Notes under the pieces: model-generated
The model's database searches: none
What the model was told of the DNA's origin: nothing
Seen by the model: the letters and a program-made list of their open reading frames with translations, nothing else
Assembly: GCF_026262505.1 (NCBI RefSeq)
Contig: NC_067205.1
Span: forward strand, 5,332,001-5,396,000
DNA: 64,000 bases
Direction: 5' to 3'
From: Trichomonas vaginalis G3
Lineage: Eukaryota > Parabasalia > Trichomonadida > Trichomonadidae
Part shown: in pieces, positions 40,516 to 50,769 of the stretch
How positions within the stretch are numbered: the stretch's first letter is position 1
Layout of the letters: the number at the start of each line of letters is the position of its first letter
Program-made: the position numbers and the translations under genes

Positions 40516-41038
40516 CTAGTATGTTGTAAATTTCCCATGTCCTTTTTGCCTTTGGGCTCTGGTCGCCCATCTCAGGTAACCTATATCCTAGAAAGATTTC
40601 GTCATAGTTTGTATTTGAGTCTTCGCGTATTGTTTGCATGACTCTTTCCTGAGTTTCCGGTTCAAGCTCTTCAAACAGAGCTTGTCCATATGGAATATGC
40701 TCGTTTCCAAATATATGTTTTTGTAGCCATTCTGGTTTTCTTTCCATGTTACCAATAATATCTTTTGTGAATGGGAAAGCTTTTACCCAATGTTTCAGTC
40801 TTGCGTCATTTATTTCTGTAGTTGGTTTTATTTTGTCAAGGAACATGTTTTTCAATACTAACATTTCATTTGGTACTGTCCATTTGAGTTTTCTTAAATA
40901 TTCATCCCTTCTCGGTTCATTGTCTGCAAAGTAAGTTTTTATGACATTTTGTAAACTTTCGTTTGCAAGGTCATGTACAATAGGTTCTCTTCTCTCTCTC
41001 CCTAACTTTCTTTCTAAACTCTTCACCAAATATACCAT
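40430..41038 (-). CDS. 202-residue protein of unknown function
   Basis: A charged, helical ORF (FLDKIKPTTEINDARLKHWV, YDEIFLGYRLPEMGDQ, Lys-rich end). It lies between the large coiled-coil gene and the capsid gene on the same strand. No family was recognised; likely structural by position. Confidence 0.45.
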   Translation of the reverse strand: MVYLVKSLERKLGRERREPIVHDLANESLQNVIKTYFADNEPRRDEYLRKLKWTVPNEMLVLKNMFLDKIKPTTEINDARLKHWVKAFPFTKDIIGNMERKPEWLQKHIFGNEHIPYGQALFEELEPETQERVMQTIREDSNTNYDEIFLGYRLPEMGDQSPKAKRTWEIYNILGEHEAKMQQLKAEGKLPKATPKKKSRTK

Positions 41039-43595
41039 CTCTATGGTTCTGTGTAGTTCTTTGAGATAAATGTTCTAGAACGTCAGGTGTTATATTTCCA
41101 TCAGCCATGTTCATTTCATACTGGTCCAAAATATCTGCATGTTTCATATCTTTCAATGGCATTAAAGCCGCGCTGAAAATACCAGCTATATCTGGTTCAC
41201 CATTCACTTCCATTGCGTCTACAACTTCTTGGAATTGTGGTTGTAAGTTTATGAACCACCTATCCGGATTAGCTTTATGACCCCATCTCATTGTAGTTCC
41301 ATAGTCTGCAGAAACAAAAGTAGGTTTGTTTCCATATTGGTTAGGTTCTGAATGAACTTTAAACAATGTTTCATTTCTATATGTTTTGTTGAAATTTAAC
41401 CTTTTATTTTCACCGAGTTCAGCCAAAGATTGAACGTTATATGGTCGTAAGTAAAAAGGATTGTTGTATTTGCGTACATTTTCTTTCAGTACTTCCATTC
41501 TATGCTGAATATTTTCATCTGATGTTGGAGTCTTTTGTATGTCGGCGAACATTTTTCGATATTCTTCTACTATGTCAGCCGAATTTTTCTTAGACTCTTG
41601 GAAAGATTCCATATTCCCCGCATACACTTGTTGAGGGTCAAGATTTTTCGGCTGTTCCAAATCTTCATCTAGTTCTGTGAAGTTAGTTTCCAAAGGAGGG
41701 ACTTGTTCGTTTCCTTCAGGCTCTTCTAGCTGTTGTTGCTGAACTATTTCTTCCATGTCTGGTTGTATCTGAACTTCTTCCTGTGGAGTTTCTTGTACCT
41801 CATCTGCTGGCATTTCATATATTCCGAGACCGTTTTTAAAAAGTTCCCTATCTAAGTCATCCGGACTCATAAACCTTTCTTTTTTCGTTCCGTCTCTATT
41901 TTTTACGCGTTTCATGAAGAGAGTTGAATTATCATTTAGCTCTGACACCAAATATCTCGGAGTAAATTCATCCATGTCATTTGGATGATATGCTATTAAA
42001 TCATATCCCTTAGCGAGCTTGTATTTTCCAGGTTTGAAATTATATCCCATTTGGTGCTGAACCATAAAGCTAAATAGGTTCGGGTCAGTATTTCCTTCCT
42101 TGAACTTTCTAATAGCTTCTTTATATCTGTCACTAAAGTCAAGAGTATCTGGGTAACCATAGTCTTCCTTAAGCATTTTTAAGAATTCTTGGTTTCCTTG
42201 TTCTCTACTTCTTTTATGTCCTTGCTCTGTTTGTGGTTGTTGTGCAGTGTTTTGAACTGTTGGTTGCTGTGCAGTGTTTTGAACTGTTGGTTGTGGTGCT
42301 GGATTTTGAACTGTTGGTTGTTGTGTTGGTTTTGGTGCATGCCTGTGTCTGTGTCCATGTGACGATGTAAATGTTTTAGGTAGTCCTGGTGCAGGTGCTT
42401 CTCTTGGAGGGTTTGGTGGTATATAAGTTCCACCAGCTGGCACATATGTTCCATCTGCAGCATAATGTCCTACCTGACTTTTCGTTTTTAAGAAAGCATT
42501 TACTAGGTCTGTTTTGGTCTGTTGTAACTCTTTTTCTTGACTTTCCACAACAGTTGCTCTAACGGCGTCATAGGCACTTTGAACTGCCTGTCTCGTTGCT
42601 GCATCTGTTATTTTCGTCATATTTTGTGCTACTTCTCTTAACTCTTTGTCGAAACCTTCAGACTTTAGTTTCTTTCCAGATGAGAAGTCGTTCACTAGTT
42701 TCACCTTACTATGAAGAGCTTCGAAGGCGTTCTTAAAGTCAGCATTCATTAAAGCTTCATTTGAACTGTCTTCATCCGCTTGTATTTTTGTTCTTATTGA
42801 CCCTATAAGTTGGGCTGCTTTGGCGTTGGCTTGGGCATCTAACCAGTCATTATTAGCTTTTATATATTCTGCGCTTTTCATTGCCTTTTGCATGGCTGCG
42901 TCGTTATTTTTACTTTCTTGTGCTAAGTTTTCATATTGTACGGTTTGGTTTTGCAACTGTAAAAGTTTTTCTGCCTTTACATTTGCTTCAACTTCTTTTT
43001 TATACTCATCGCTATCCATATATGTCTTCAGGGCTTTTTGTTTTATTTCTTCATCTTTCAGTACTTTATATTGAGTAGTATGGTTTTTCAAATTTATAAC
43101 ATCTTGTTCCATTTTTGCTACTTCTGCTGCTTTTTCTGACACTTTTTTCGCATATTCCTCTGTACTTAGTTCTTTCAGTTGTTCTTCTTTCTTCTTTTTC
43201 TCTACGTTTAACTCATTGAGTTTCTTTGTGTGTCTGTCATATTCTAGTTTCTTTTCGTTTTCACTTATTTGTTTCTGTATGTCTATGTTTGACTTTTTGA
43301 CATCTGTTATTTGATTTTTGAGTGAACTCAAATTCATTTGACTTTGAGGGTTATAAGCTGTTCCGTCTGCAGCTCCACCATAGCCTGCCATTTTCGCTAA
43401 AAGTGCCGCTCTTAAACCTCCACTCTGTGCACCAATAACTCGGTTTAAAAGCATAGGGTTGCTTGACATTTGTTGCAACATAGTGGGGTCATTCATCATT
43501 CGTTGTTGCAACTGTTGTTGTGGTGTCAGTTTTACTATTGGATGTTTCAATGCTCCCTTCCTCTTACGTATATTCTTACGTAGCTTACGTGGCAT
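40971..43595 (-). CDS. Large coiled-coil protein, 874 residues
   Basis: Starts with a basic segment MPRKLRKNIRKRKGALKHP, then a long helical/coiled-coil region (about residues 85-390), a Pro/Gln/His-rich linker with repeats of QQPTVQN (about 395-470) and a second folded half (YGYPDTLDFSDRYKEAIRKF, FVSADYGTTMRWGHKANPDR). It is the last gene before the right terminal repeat and may be an internal virion or scaffold protein. I do not recognise the family. Confidence 0.6.
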   Translation of the reverse strand: MPRKLRKNIRKRKGALKHPIVKLTPQQQLQQRMMNDPTMLQQMSSNPMLLNRVIGAQSGGLRAALLAKMAGYGGAADGTAYNPQSQMNLSSLKNQITDVKKSNIDIQKQISENEKKLEYDRHTKKLNELNVEKKKKEEQLKELSTEEYAKKVSEKAAEVAKMEQDVINLKNHTTQYKVLKDEEIKQKALKTYMDSDEYKKEVEANVKAEKLLQLQNQTVQYENLAQESKNNDAAMQKAMKSAEYIKANNDWLDAQANAKAAQLIGSIRTKIQADEDSSNEALMNADFKNAFEALHSKVKLVNDFSSGKKLKSEGFDKELREVAQNMTKITDAATRQAVQSAYDAVRATVVESQEKELQQTKTDLVNAFLKTKSQVGHYAADGTYVPAGGTYIPPNPPREAPAPGLPKTFTSSHGHRHRHAPKPTQQPTVQNPAPQPTVQNTAQQPTVQNTAQQPQTEQGHKRSREQGNQEFLKMLKEDYGYPDTLDFSDRYKEAIRKFKEGNTDPNLFSFMVQHQMGYNFKPGKYKLAKGYDLIAYHPNDMDEFTPRYLVSELNDNSTLFMKRVKNRDGTKKERFMSPDDLDRELFKNGLGIYEMPADEVQETPQEEVQIQPDMEEIVQQQQLEEPEGNEQVPPLETNFTELDEDLEQPKNLDPQQVYAGNMESFQESKKNSADIVEEYRKMFADIQKTPTSDENIQHRMEVLKENVRKYNNPFYLRPYNVQSLAELGENKRLNFNKTYRNETLFKVHSEPNQYGNKPTFVSADYGTTMRWGHKANPDRWFINLQPQFQEVVDAMEVNGEPDIAGIFSAALMPLKDMKHADILDQYEMNMADGNITPDVLEHLSQRTTQNHRDGIFGEEFRKKVREREKRTYCT

Positions 43596-43726
43596 TTTAA
43601 GTAAAGTTAAAAAGCGGTTTTTGACAGATGTTTATATGACACTTTTTGTTCAGCACAAAAAACTACTCGGTCAAAGTGTTGTCAGTTTTGTAAAATAACC
43701 GTCCTATCTCATTCTATAAGGGGAAA

Positions 43727-43953
43727 AAGGCTTCTCAAAGTATACTTCCTTGGAACGCCTGTAACTTTTCCTGTAGCGACGATAGACCCTTACTTGTCCG
43801 GACAAAGTTATACTATTTTGAGTGCTCTACAAAAAAGTCACCGGCTGGTCGGCTGGGGTTCGGTCCTCCTCTTGGGTCTTGGGAAAAATTTCTTATGGGC
43901 TAGAGGGCACGAAGTGCCTGGAAGCCCCACTACCTTTTTTTTTTTTTTTTTTT
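43727..43953 (-). repeat. Right terminal inverted repeat of the virus-like element
   Basis: The inverted match of 20249-20396, ending in a T-run of 19. It shares GGCACGAAGTGCC and TTGTCCGGACAA with the left arm and is the longer of the two arms. Confidence 0.9.
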
Positions 43954-44199
43954 AAAGGGAAAAAAAAGCATTATTCAATTCTTGATTTGATGGATCTGAT
44001 TATAACTTATGTGAGTATTGATAGTTTATAGTGAATGTGATTTATTCTTAAGTGGATAACAATACATTATTATTGAATAATTTTATGAGAAAAATTATAG
44101 AAATATATTGATAAAGTAATAAAAGAGATTGTATATAATGGAATAATAAACAGTTTATACATAAATATATATATTATTTCACAATACATCAATAAATAC

Positions 44200-46353
44200 T
44201 TACATCTTATAAGGGGACAGAGTCCTTAATGAGTTAATAACAGACAGAGGAATTGGTTTTGTGCGGCTGAGCAAGTTTGAGAAGTCGATATTTCCAATTT
44301 GAGACAAAGTACGAACGAAAGAGATCCACATGTCTTCAGGGACATCGCTCTGTTGTAATGCCGATTCCCTGATAGCTGCGAGTACCTTTGCGAACAAAGT
44401 TTCGTCGCATTTGATGTGAATTTCCCAAAGTTCGTGGAAAAGAGGAGGAAGTTCAACGTCTTCAAGCAGCATCGGACTGAAGCCTTGGTAAACCTTTGTC
44501 AGAGCTGCTGAAGCTGCAACTGAACTTATGGCCATTTTTGTTACGTCGTCGACCCAAGCGGTCTGGAGGATGCTTGCGGCAACACCCACCAGAAGATCGA
44601 AAAGGTACTTGTTCGGAGAATTGAAGCCTTCGACCACGTGATCGATATCTAAAGTAGAAAACGCAATTGGATAGGAAATAGAAGGTTCTCCGGGGTCTAC
44701 CATGACATCGAATATTATGCGGAACTTGTACTCCCATTCTATGTCAAGATAGTTCTTAATACAAGAAATAAGAGAATCAATCTTTTTCGCAAAGGCTTCG
44801 ACGTCAATCTTTCGAAGGTTTTCGCTTGGCATTGTAACAATTACGTTTGAAGTTTCGATTTCGCCCCAAGGAACTTCGATATCTTTTGTATCCGTCCAAG
44901 TATCAGCTTCTAGCACGAAACGAGGGAATTCGCAGAAATTGCAGAACTTCGCGTGTATATCGTAGCTAATAAGCTCTTCTTCTTCGCCATTCATCAGATA
45001 TACGATGCCTCCGTATGGAGAACCGACCTTTGTTTCCTCTGAGATGACTGGTTCTGTCACGAGGGTTGACGGCCAACGTCCCCAAGGAAGTTTCTTCGGC
45101 AGATTCTTCTCATTGTGGCATCCGATCTGAATGAAAGTACTTGGTGGGACATTTTCTATTATAATTTCACCCATAACTCCAGCAGGTAACCATAAGCCCG
45201 TAGATGTCCATTCCTGGCTATTAATTGTGAGATCAATTTCAAAATCACGAAGTTCGACGTCACCAGTAACTCCCGGAAATATCTCAAACCCATCCACAGG
45301 CTTTAGTAATTCGAGCGGTAATTTCTGTAAAAGGTCCAAAATGAGTAATGATACTGTTGCTTGCTGTTGTGTTTGGAATAGAGTATTTCCGACTTTGTAG
45401 TTTGTTCTCTTAAGGTAATCCCAAGAGCAATCCAGCAGGTGCGATAGCCTTGGAGTGTTCTCGTCGCCGCATGCAAGAACATAAATTCGAAGACTGGAAA
45501 CGAGATCGTCCAATTGGTTCTGATTTATATTTTCTGTCTGAATGAGTTGTTCGTATTTATCGCTGATTTCCTTGAAAGTCAAGTCTTTCGTAAAATCATA
45601 GTTTTGTCCGACATCAATAGCATCATTATCGTCACTATTCACGAGATTCGTAAACCTGATGCCGAACCTCATCAGGAAATCGTTGATGTTTGGGGAGTCG
45701 TCGGCTGGATTGTAGAAAGTTATGAGACCGTTTCCGCCTTCAGAAACGTAAGTGTAGAGCATGTCCATCTGTTCTGGTGAGAGTACATAACTCGTGTTAA
45801 GGACGATGATCGAATAGTTATATAAGTTGTTCGGAAATTCACCACCTTCGACGAATAAACTCATACTTTCGAAAGAACTTTTATATACGCGAATATCTGA
45901 ACGAGAAAAGCCGAGGCAATATGTCTGTGAAAATGTTTTTTGCTGTCCTGCAATAGTCTTCGTTATCTGTTTGAATAATTGAGCTGTGTCGTAGCTCTGG
46001 AAGTTCTGTTGGATTAAATAGTCTATTGATGATACGCATACACAATATCCATTGCCTTTCGTCGAACATGATATGATTGGTAAGCGAATTTCATTTCCAT
46101 CGGGTTCTTCTAACTTAAAAACTGCAGTGGCGATAGGAAACGCTCCATCGCCAACACAGACTTGTGGAGCCAGATCTGCGGGATTCGAGATTTGATGAAT
46201 ACCATTGACAATTTGTTGAAATACTTGTTTATCTGATAAAACCTTGATGTGAATATCTTTAGACGAGGACATACCTGAATCCAAACTCTGTGTACGTTTG
46301 GATGGTACATTTTTCTTGTTGGTTATTCGAGGGGTTGAGGGATAACAACCCAT
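44200..46353 (-). CDS. TCAF/M60-like protein, lipid-anchor signal, no HEXXH
   Basis: An intact ORF of 717 codons. The N-terminus MGCYPS fits N-myristoylation at Gly2 (Ser6) with palmitoylation at Cys3, and no signal peptide is present, so it should sit on the cytosolic face of a membrane. The first half resembles the non-catalytic N-terminal part of TRPM8-associated-factor (TCAF) proteins; the second half has the M60-like order GLWLPAGVMGEIIIENVP, IQIGCHN, WGRWP and GGIVYLMN. Where M60 enzymes have HEXXH, this protein reads FHELWEIH, so zinc catalysis is unlikely. Trichomonads have many M60-like proteins; this one looks like the inactive, intracellular TCAF branch. It begins 247 bp from the virus-like element. 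Confidence 0.75.
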   Translation of the reverse strand: MGCYPSTPRITNKKNVPSKRTQSLDSGMSSSKDIHIKVLSDKQVFQQIVNGIHQISNPADLAPQVCVGDGAFPIATAVFKLEEPDGNEIRLPIISCSTKGNGYCVCVSSIDYLIQQNFQSYDTAQLFKQITKTIAGQQKTFSQTYCLGFSRSDIRVYKSSFESMSLFVEGGEFPNNLYNYSIIVLNTSYVLSPEQMDMLYTYVSEGGNGLITFYNPADDSPNINDFLMRFGIRFTNLVNSDDNDAIDVGQNYDFTKDLTFKEISDKYEQLIQTENINQNQLDDLVSSLRIYVLACGDENTPRLSHLLDCSWDYLKRTNYKVGNTLFQTQQQATVSLLILDLLQKLPLELLKPVDGFEIFPGVTGDVELRDFEIDLTINSQEWTSTGLWLPAGVMGEIIIENVPPSTFIQIGCHNEKNLPKKLPWGRWPSTLVTEPVISEETKVGSPYGGIVYLMNGEEEELISYDIHAKFCNFCEFPRFVLEADTWTDTKDIEVPWGEIETSNVIVTMPSENLRKIDVEAFAKKIDSLISCIKNYLDIEWEYKFRIIFDVMVDPGEPSISYPIAFSTLDIDHVVEGFNSPNKYLFDLLVGVAASILQTAWVDDVTKMAISSVAASAALTKVYQGFSPMLLEDVELPPLFHELWEIHIKCDETLFAKVLAAIRESALQQSDVPEDMWISFVRTLSQIGNIDFSNLLSRTKPIPLSVINSLRTLSPYKM

Positions 46354-47921
46354 CGAATCTTTTCCCCGTTGTTATGATCGTCACTTTTTCTAAAATTTAG
46401 AAAATAACGTTCATTTTTAAAAAAATTAACTAATGTAACATCCGGTAACGCACACTGCTCGGATGTTTATTCGGATGACAAAATTAAAATTCAGGCAAAA
46501 AATAAAAAAATAAGTTCGCTCAACAAAATAATAAATAAAATTGATTATTTTAAATATTACCTTATTTCCTGTTAAATAATCAGCAAATTTGCGAATAATG
46601 ATTATCAGTTGCGGTTGTCAGTTTTTATTGACTTTTGACAATTTTTGATAAATTTACTGACATTTTTATTGATTTTTTTTTATCGTTTATGTCTCTGAAA
46701 TGATAAATACCATTCAATACATTTATATACCTGTTGGACAAGCAATCAAAATATCTTCAAAATTCCCTGTTATGCACTGTTTTTACGGCGAGAATATGGA
46801 AGTGATATCATTTTTCATGGGTTTCGAATTATTAAACGATTTGAGTTGATGAGCATACATCAAAGACTAACAGATTTGTAGGGAATTTGTTAGGAATTTG
46901 TTATTTTCTATATATGTATTCCTCTGATAAACGAATATTCATACAATATGAAATATTTGAATATTATTAAACAAGTAAAAATGAATAGTTGATATAATGA
47001 TCTATAATCTGCATTCAATCAAAGATATTGAACAGGATGTCTACCTGATTAAACTTTACAAAGAATTTTATGATATAAAATTATTGTGTGATTAAATGTA
47101 TATTTGAAATCACATATCAAAACCAGCAACTCTTTTAATTGATTTTTTTTTAATCTCAAACTGAATTATATACATTATTTAAGCTCATATTTATATTTTT
47201 TGTTTATAAACAAAGAGTTTTTCAGATTTAACATTTCGTAAAATTTATTAAAAGCGTGTGAATTTCGGTTTTAAAATCCAAAACCTCTAAAAAAAATTCG
47301 AAAATATTATTTTCATATAGAAATATGAAGGATCGTTCTTCATTTTTATGATTTTGGAAAAAATTTGGAAATTTGGACCTTCATAAAAACACATTTAGAT
47401 GGATGCAACATAGCTAAGATTGTTTGTCTCATCATCAGAAGAGCGTGATTTCATTCAATAATTATTAATACCTAAATCAAATTCATTTTATGTCTTGGCA
47501 TCTGTCGTTTATAAATACTAATCACAAAAAACAAGTAATTTATCACCAAATTCATATACAGACTCATTTTAAAGATTTAAATCAAAAATTCGGCACTATA
47601 TCGTTTAATACGGAATGATAAAAGCAATCAAAATCCAAATGAAAAGCATTTACATCTATTAATTTATATCAAAAAGAAAAAGATAAAAATATATTTTCTT
47701 CAATTTATCCCAAAACAAAATTTAATCACCATTTGATGACAAACTAATATAAGAATTACGCATTACTCACTTATTTTATCATGAACAAAAAGAATTTTAT
47801 TTCCAAAATGAAATTTAAGTGGGTATTCATTATTTTCTCCGACAAATCATTAACTTACTAGTATTTTAGTACAAATACACTATTATTAGAATAACTTAGA
47901 AGAATTGATTTTTTATAGAGC
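46354..47921. other. AT-rich non-coding stretch
   Basis: About 1.57 kb upstream of the TCAF-like gene with no credible ORF or structure that I can support. Confidence 0.5.
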
Positions 47922-49022
47922 TTAAGGGTCCACTGTAAGGCCAAATAAGGTCTATCGTCTCCCAAAAATATTGCTCGAGATGGTGTTTTACTAAGGCCCA
48001 AAACTTAAAAAAACACAAAAAAATTAACTTTACTCTTTTGAGATCCTTATCAGATATGCATCAATTTGATGCAGTATCGCAGTTCAAATCTGATTTTTTA
48101 ATGTAGATGTACTCTAACATCCTTTAAAAAATGCAAAATGATATTAATTAAGCTTTTCATTTCTGTATCATACACGAAACAAAATCGTTCATTATACTAA
48201 AATTTATCAAAGTTTGATTAATGAAAAAATAATATCTAAATTTTTACATTGAGTCGGCTATTGATATGGTTAATATTAAATCTTGTAAAAATTGGCATTA
48301 TCCAGAATAATACCCACTAAAATACACAATTTTTTTTAAAAAAAATCAATTGTTATGGTATATCTTTATGATAATGAATAAAATGCTTATTTTTCATAAG
48401 TAAATACATAATTTATGCTTAAACACAAAAAATAACACGAAAAATTTTTGGCCAACATATCTAAACTAAGGATAATGGTTTGAATATATAAACAATAATA
48501 CTTTGTCCAGGGAATTAAATTTGTGCTATCCAATTGTCAATTCTTTGAATTTTTTTTAAATGCAAGATATCCCGGCATTAGCCTCAATAAATATATATAT
48601 TATGCATCATAATATTAGTTTGTAATGGCATTAAAGCGAAATTCCTAATTTCTTCTCAATTAAATTCCTTGAAAAACATTGGAATTAATGATTGGAAATA
48701 GGTCAAAAAAATTCCTAATATAAAACTTATACTTAAGATAAAATTAAAATTCGAAAATATCTATTTTTCAAAACACGCATCCAAAAGCGAAAAAATTCGA
48801 AAAAATCATGTTCTTATAAAACTCACTGATTTTGCAATTTTTATGAGATTTGAAGTGATAGAATATATTACCATCTTATTGAAACATATGCTTCATTGTT
48901 GTATTCACATAATATTAATCAGAACACTAGGAAAAGTGGATTTTCGAAAAATGACGATAATGATTATTTGCAAATCGCCTCTCAATTTTGAGAGACTTTC
49001 AATTTTTACAGTGGACCCTTAA
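47922..49022. mobile_element. 1.1-kb MITE-like element with TTAA ends
   Basis: A perfect inverted repeat TTAAGGGTCCACTGTA closes both ends (47922-47937 and 49007-49022), and the outermost TTAA is what a TTAA-specific transposase such as piggyBac would duplicate. The interior is AT-rich and has no ORF. Its right end is 17 bp before the ATG of the next gene, so it has become the immediate upstream region of that gene. Confidence 0.65.
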
Positions 49023-49039
49023 CGTACAGTTCATAAAAA

Positions 49040-49396
49040 ATGAGCAGTATGAAACGCCATGATATACCACGACCAAGTCCACTCCGCCATCATAGTTGCA
49101 ACTTACCATATGAAGCTATCGAACCATCACTCCATGAAATGGGAAATACAAAATTGAACAAATTCATGGAGTTTATTCAACAACAATCAGAAGGTATCGA
49201 AAAACACAAACGCTTTGAGATATACGAAAGGGAAGAGATTGTTCATGCACAGCCAATCTATAACCAATCCCATGAAGAAGTCACTCAAATGGAAGAAAGA
49301 GACAAAGCCATATCAAAGCAACTTGCAAAGATACACGCTCTTACATATGCCTTAGAACAAGAGCAGAAATGCATTAGGCTTACTTTGAGAAAATAG
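49040..49396 (+). CDS. Small coiled-coil protein, 118 residues
   Basis: MSSMKRHDIPRPSPLRHHSC is a basic start; the rest is helical with a coiled coil near the C-terminus (EERDKAISKQLAKIHALTYA). The leader CAGTTCATAAAAA resembles a trichomonad initiator. No family recognised. Its promoter is confined to the 17 bp after the MITE or lies within the MITE. Confidence 0.55.
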   Translation: MSSMKRHDIPRPSPLRHHSCNLPYEAIEPSLHEMGNTKLNKFMEFIQQQSEGIEKHKRFEIYEREEIVHAQPIYNQSHEEVTQMEERDKAISKQLAKIHALTYALEQEQKCIRLTLRK

Positions 49397-49992
49397 AAGG
49401 TTAAATTTTCTCAATTATTTGAGCAACTATTGTTGAAAGATCAATATAGTCTAATGAAGACTTAGCGTTACACAAGCTTGCATCAAAATATCCTTCTGAT
49501 CTACTGATTTCAGTTATTTCAATTGCCTTAGCAATAATTAACAATAATACTGAAACTCATTCGAAACTACCTGTTCTCATTACTGATTTGAGAAGCTTTA
49601 CCATGCATTAAAGGCTATTTTAAAGATTATTTTAGCCTCCATAAAAATATCCTATTTTCAGGTTAATTCATCCATGCATATAAATATTAGTTCTATCTTA
49701 ATTTAATTACTTTACCATTATTTTTGATATCATACATTGATTATTCAAATTACTCAATTTCATCGTCAAATTGAATAAATGCTCAAATTGGAAGTTAACA
49801 AATCCTCTACTTCGAGTGGACTAACATTTCTACTATATTAATATTGGTATTTAGCATCGCTTTCTTAAACATTAAATATATTTCTTATCACTGTGATGTT
49901 TTTAGATTGAAAAACAAAATTATATGAATAATTAAGTTAAATTGCCAAATAAACATTGGTCGCAATGAAATACCGTACAAAAATTTTATTTG
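49397..49992. other. Intergenic AT-rich DNA
   Basis: About 600 bp with no gene visible. Confidence 0.5.
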
Positions 49993-50769
49993 ATGAATAG
50001 AGAGGAACGAAAGTCTAAATCAAGTTTAAAATCAGCTAAATGGTTAGCAGGAGGGTTGAAGGGCCCAGACACCAAAATTAAGAAAGAAAAACCAGGTGTT
50101 TCAGTCACATTTACAGATGAAGAGATGGATATGCTTAAACAGTACTATAAAGAAGATTCAGATGAACACCATGCAGAACGCGACAAACCCATATCTTATA
50201 TGTCATCTAAGGTACAATTACAACTCAAAGAAAAAAGAATCTCACAGAAAGCTGCTGCTCAAGCTAGAGCAGACTCATCTGATAGTCCATACAAAACTAC
50301 AGAAGCAAGTGGCTTCGATGATGAAGTTATCAGCCCTAGAAATGATTTTGATTATGATTCAAATGAATTCTTTGATTTTGGTCAAAGAAGATCGTTCGAT
50401 AAGAATCAAAAATCAAAGGCAGACGAAGATCCGCTCAGTTTGCAGTCCTCAGCCCAAATAATGAAAGAACAAGCGTGGGCTCATATTCATGAACAGAATT
50501 CAGAATCGAATTACACAAATTCAAATAATTTTAGATCCACATACTCAAAAGGAATCGGAAGTTCTGAACCACATAGAAAAATTTCGGTCGGAAGAAAGAG
50601 AATTTTGAATATTATAGAACAATCAGCCAAACCTGAAGAAAGAGGCAAGTTATTTAATGATAAACCTGTTCAAGAGCTTAACACCAGCTATACTGCTCAA
50701 CAATTCAGAAATTATTTGATACAGCAAAACCTAGATGTTCCAGCAGTTCTTGATAACATTCCTTATTAG
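49993..50769 (+). CDS. Disordered charged protein, 258 residues
   Basis: The start is set at the ATG at 49993 (MNREERKSKSSLKSAKW). A central region is rich in Ser, Asp and Lys with no fold that I recognise. There are short conserved-looking stretches: VSVTFTDEEMDMLKQYY near residue 37 and YTAQQFRNYLIQQNLDVP at the end, which suggest a helical motif at each side. Possibly an adaptor or cytoskeletal protein; unknown. Confidence 0.6.
   Translation: MNREERKSKSSLKSAKWLAGGLKGPDTKIKKEKPGVSVTFTDEEMDMLKQYYKEDSDEHHAERDKPISYMSSKVQLQLKEKRISQKAAAQARADSSDSPYKTTEASGFDDEVISPRNDFDYDSNEFFDFGQRRSFDKNQKSKADEDPLSLQSSAQIMKEQAWAHIHEQNSESNYTNSNNFRSTYSKGIGSSEPHRKISVGRKRILNIIEQSAKPEERGKLFNDKPVQELNTSYTAQQFRNYLIQQNLDVPAVLDNIPY

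Larger units (their letters stand above)
20249..43953. mobile_element. Polinton-like virus element (Maverick kin), fossil
   Basis: A 23.7-kb element bounded by inverted repeats (20249-20396 and 43727-43953) that start in an A-run and a T-run. Recognised parts are a D12 adenine methyltransferase, a fibre gene, a retroviral-type integrase, KilA-N regulators, an A32/FtsK-type packaging ATPase, an SF3 helicase, a candidate vertex protein, a double jelly-roll capsid protein and a large coiled-coil protein. I found no protein-primed DNA polymerase B and no adenovirus-type protease. It is broken in roughly ten or more places, mostly in the integrase, helicase and smaller genes, while capsid and methyltransferase look whole. 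The close match of the terminal repeats suggests a fairly young insertion. The target duplication is hidden in the homopolymer runs. Confidence 0.88.

Noticed and set aside
20249-43953. A retrotransposon origin for the integrase
   Set aside because: No reverse transcriptase or LTR is present; integrase together with capsid and packaging ATPase parts and terminal inverted repeats fits the Polinton group.
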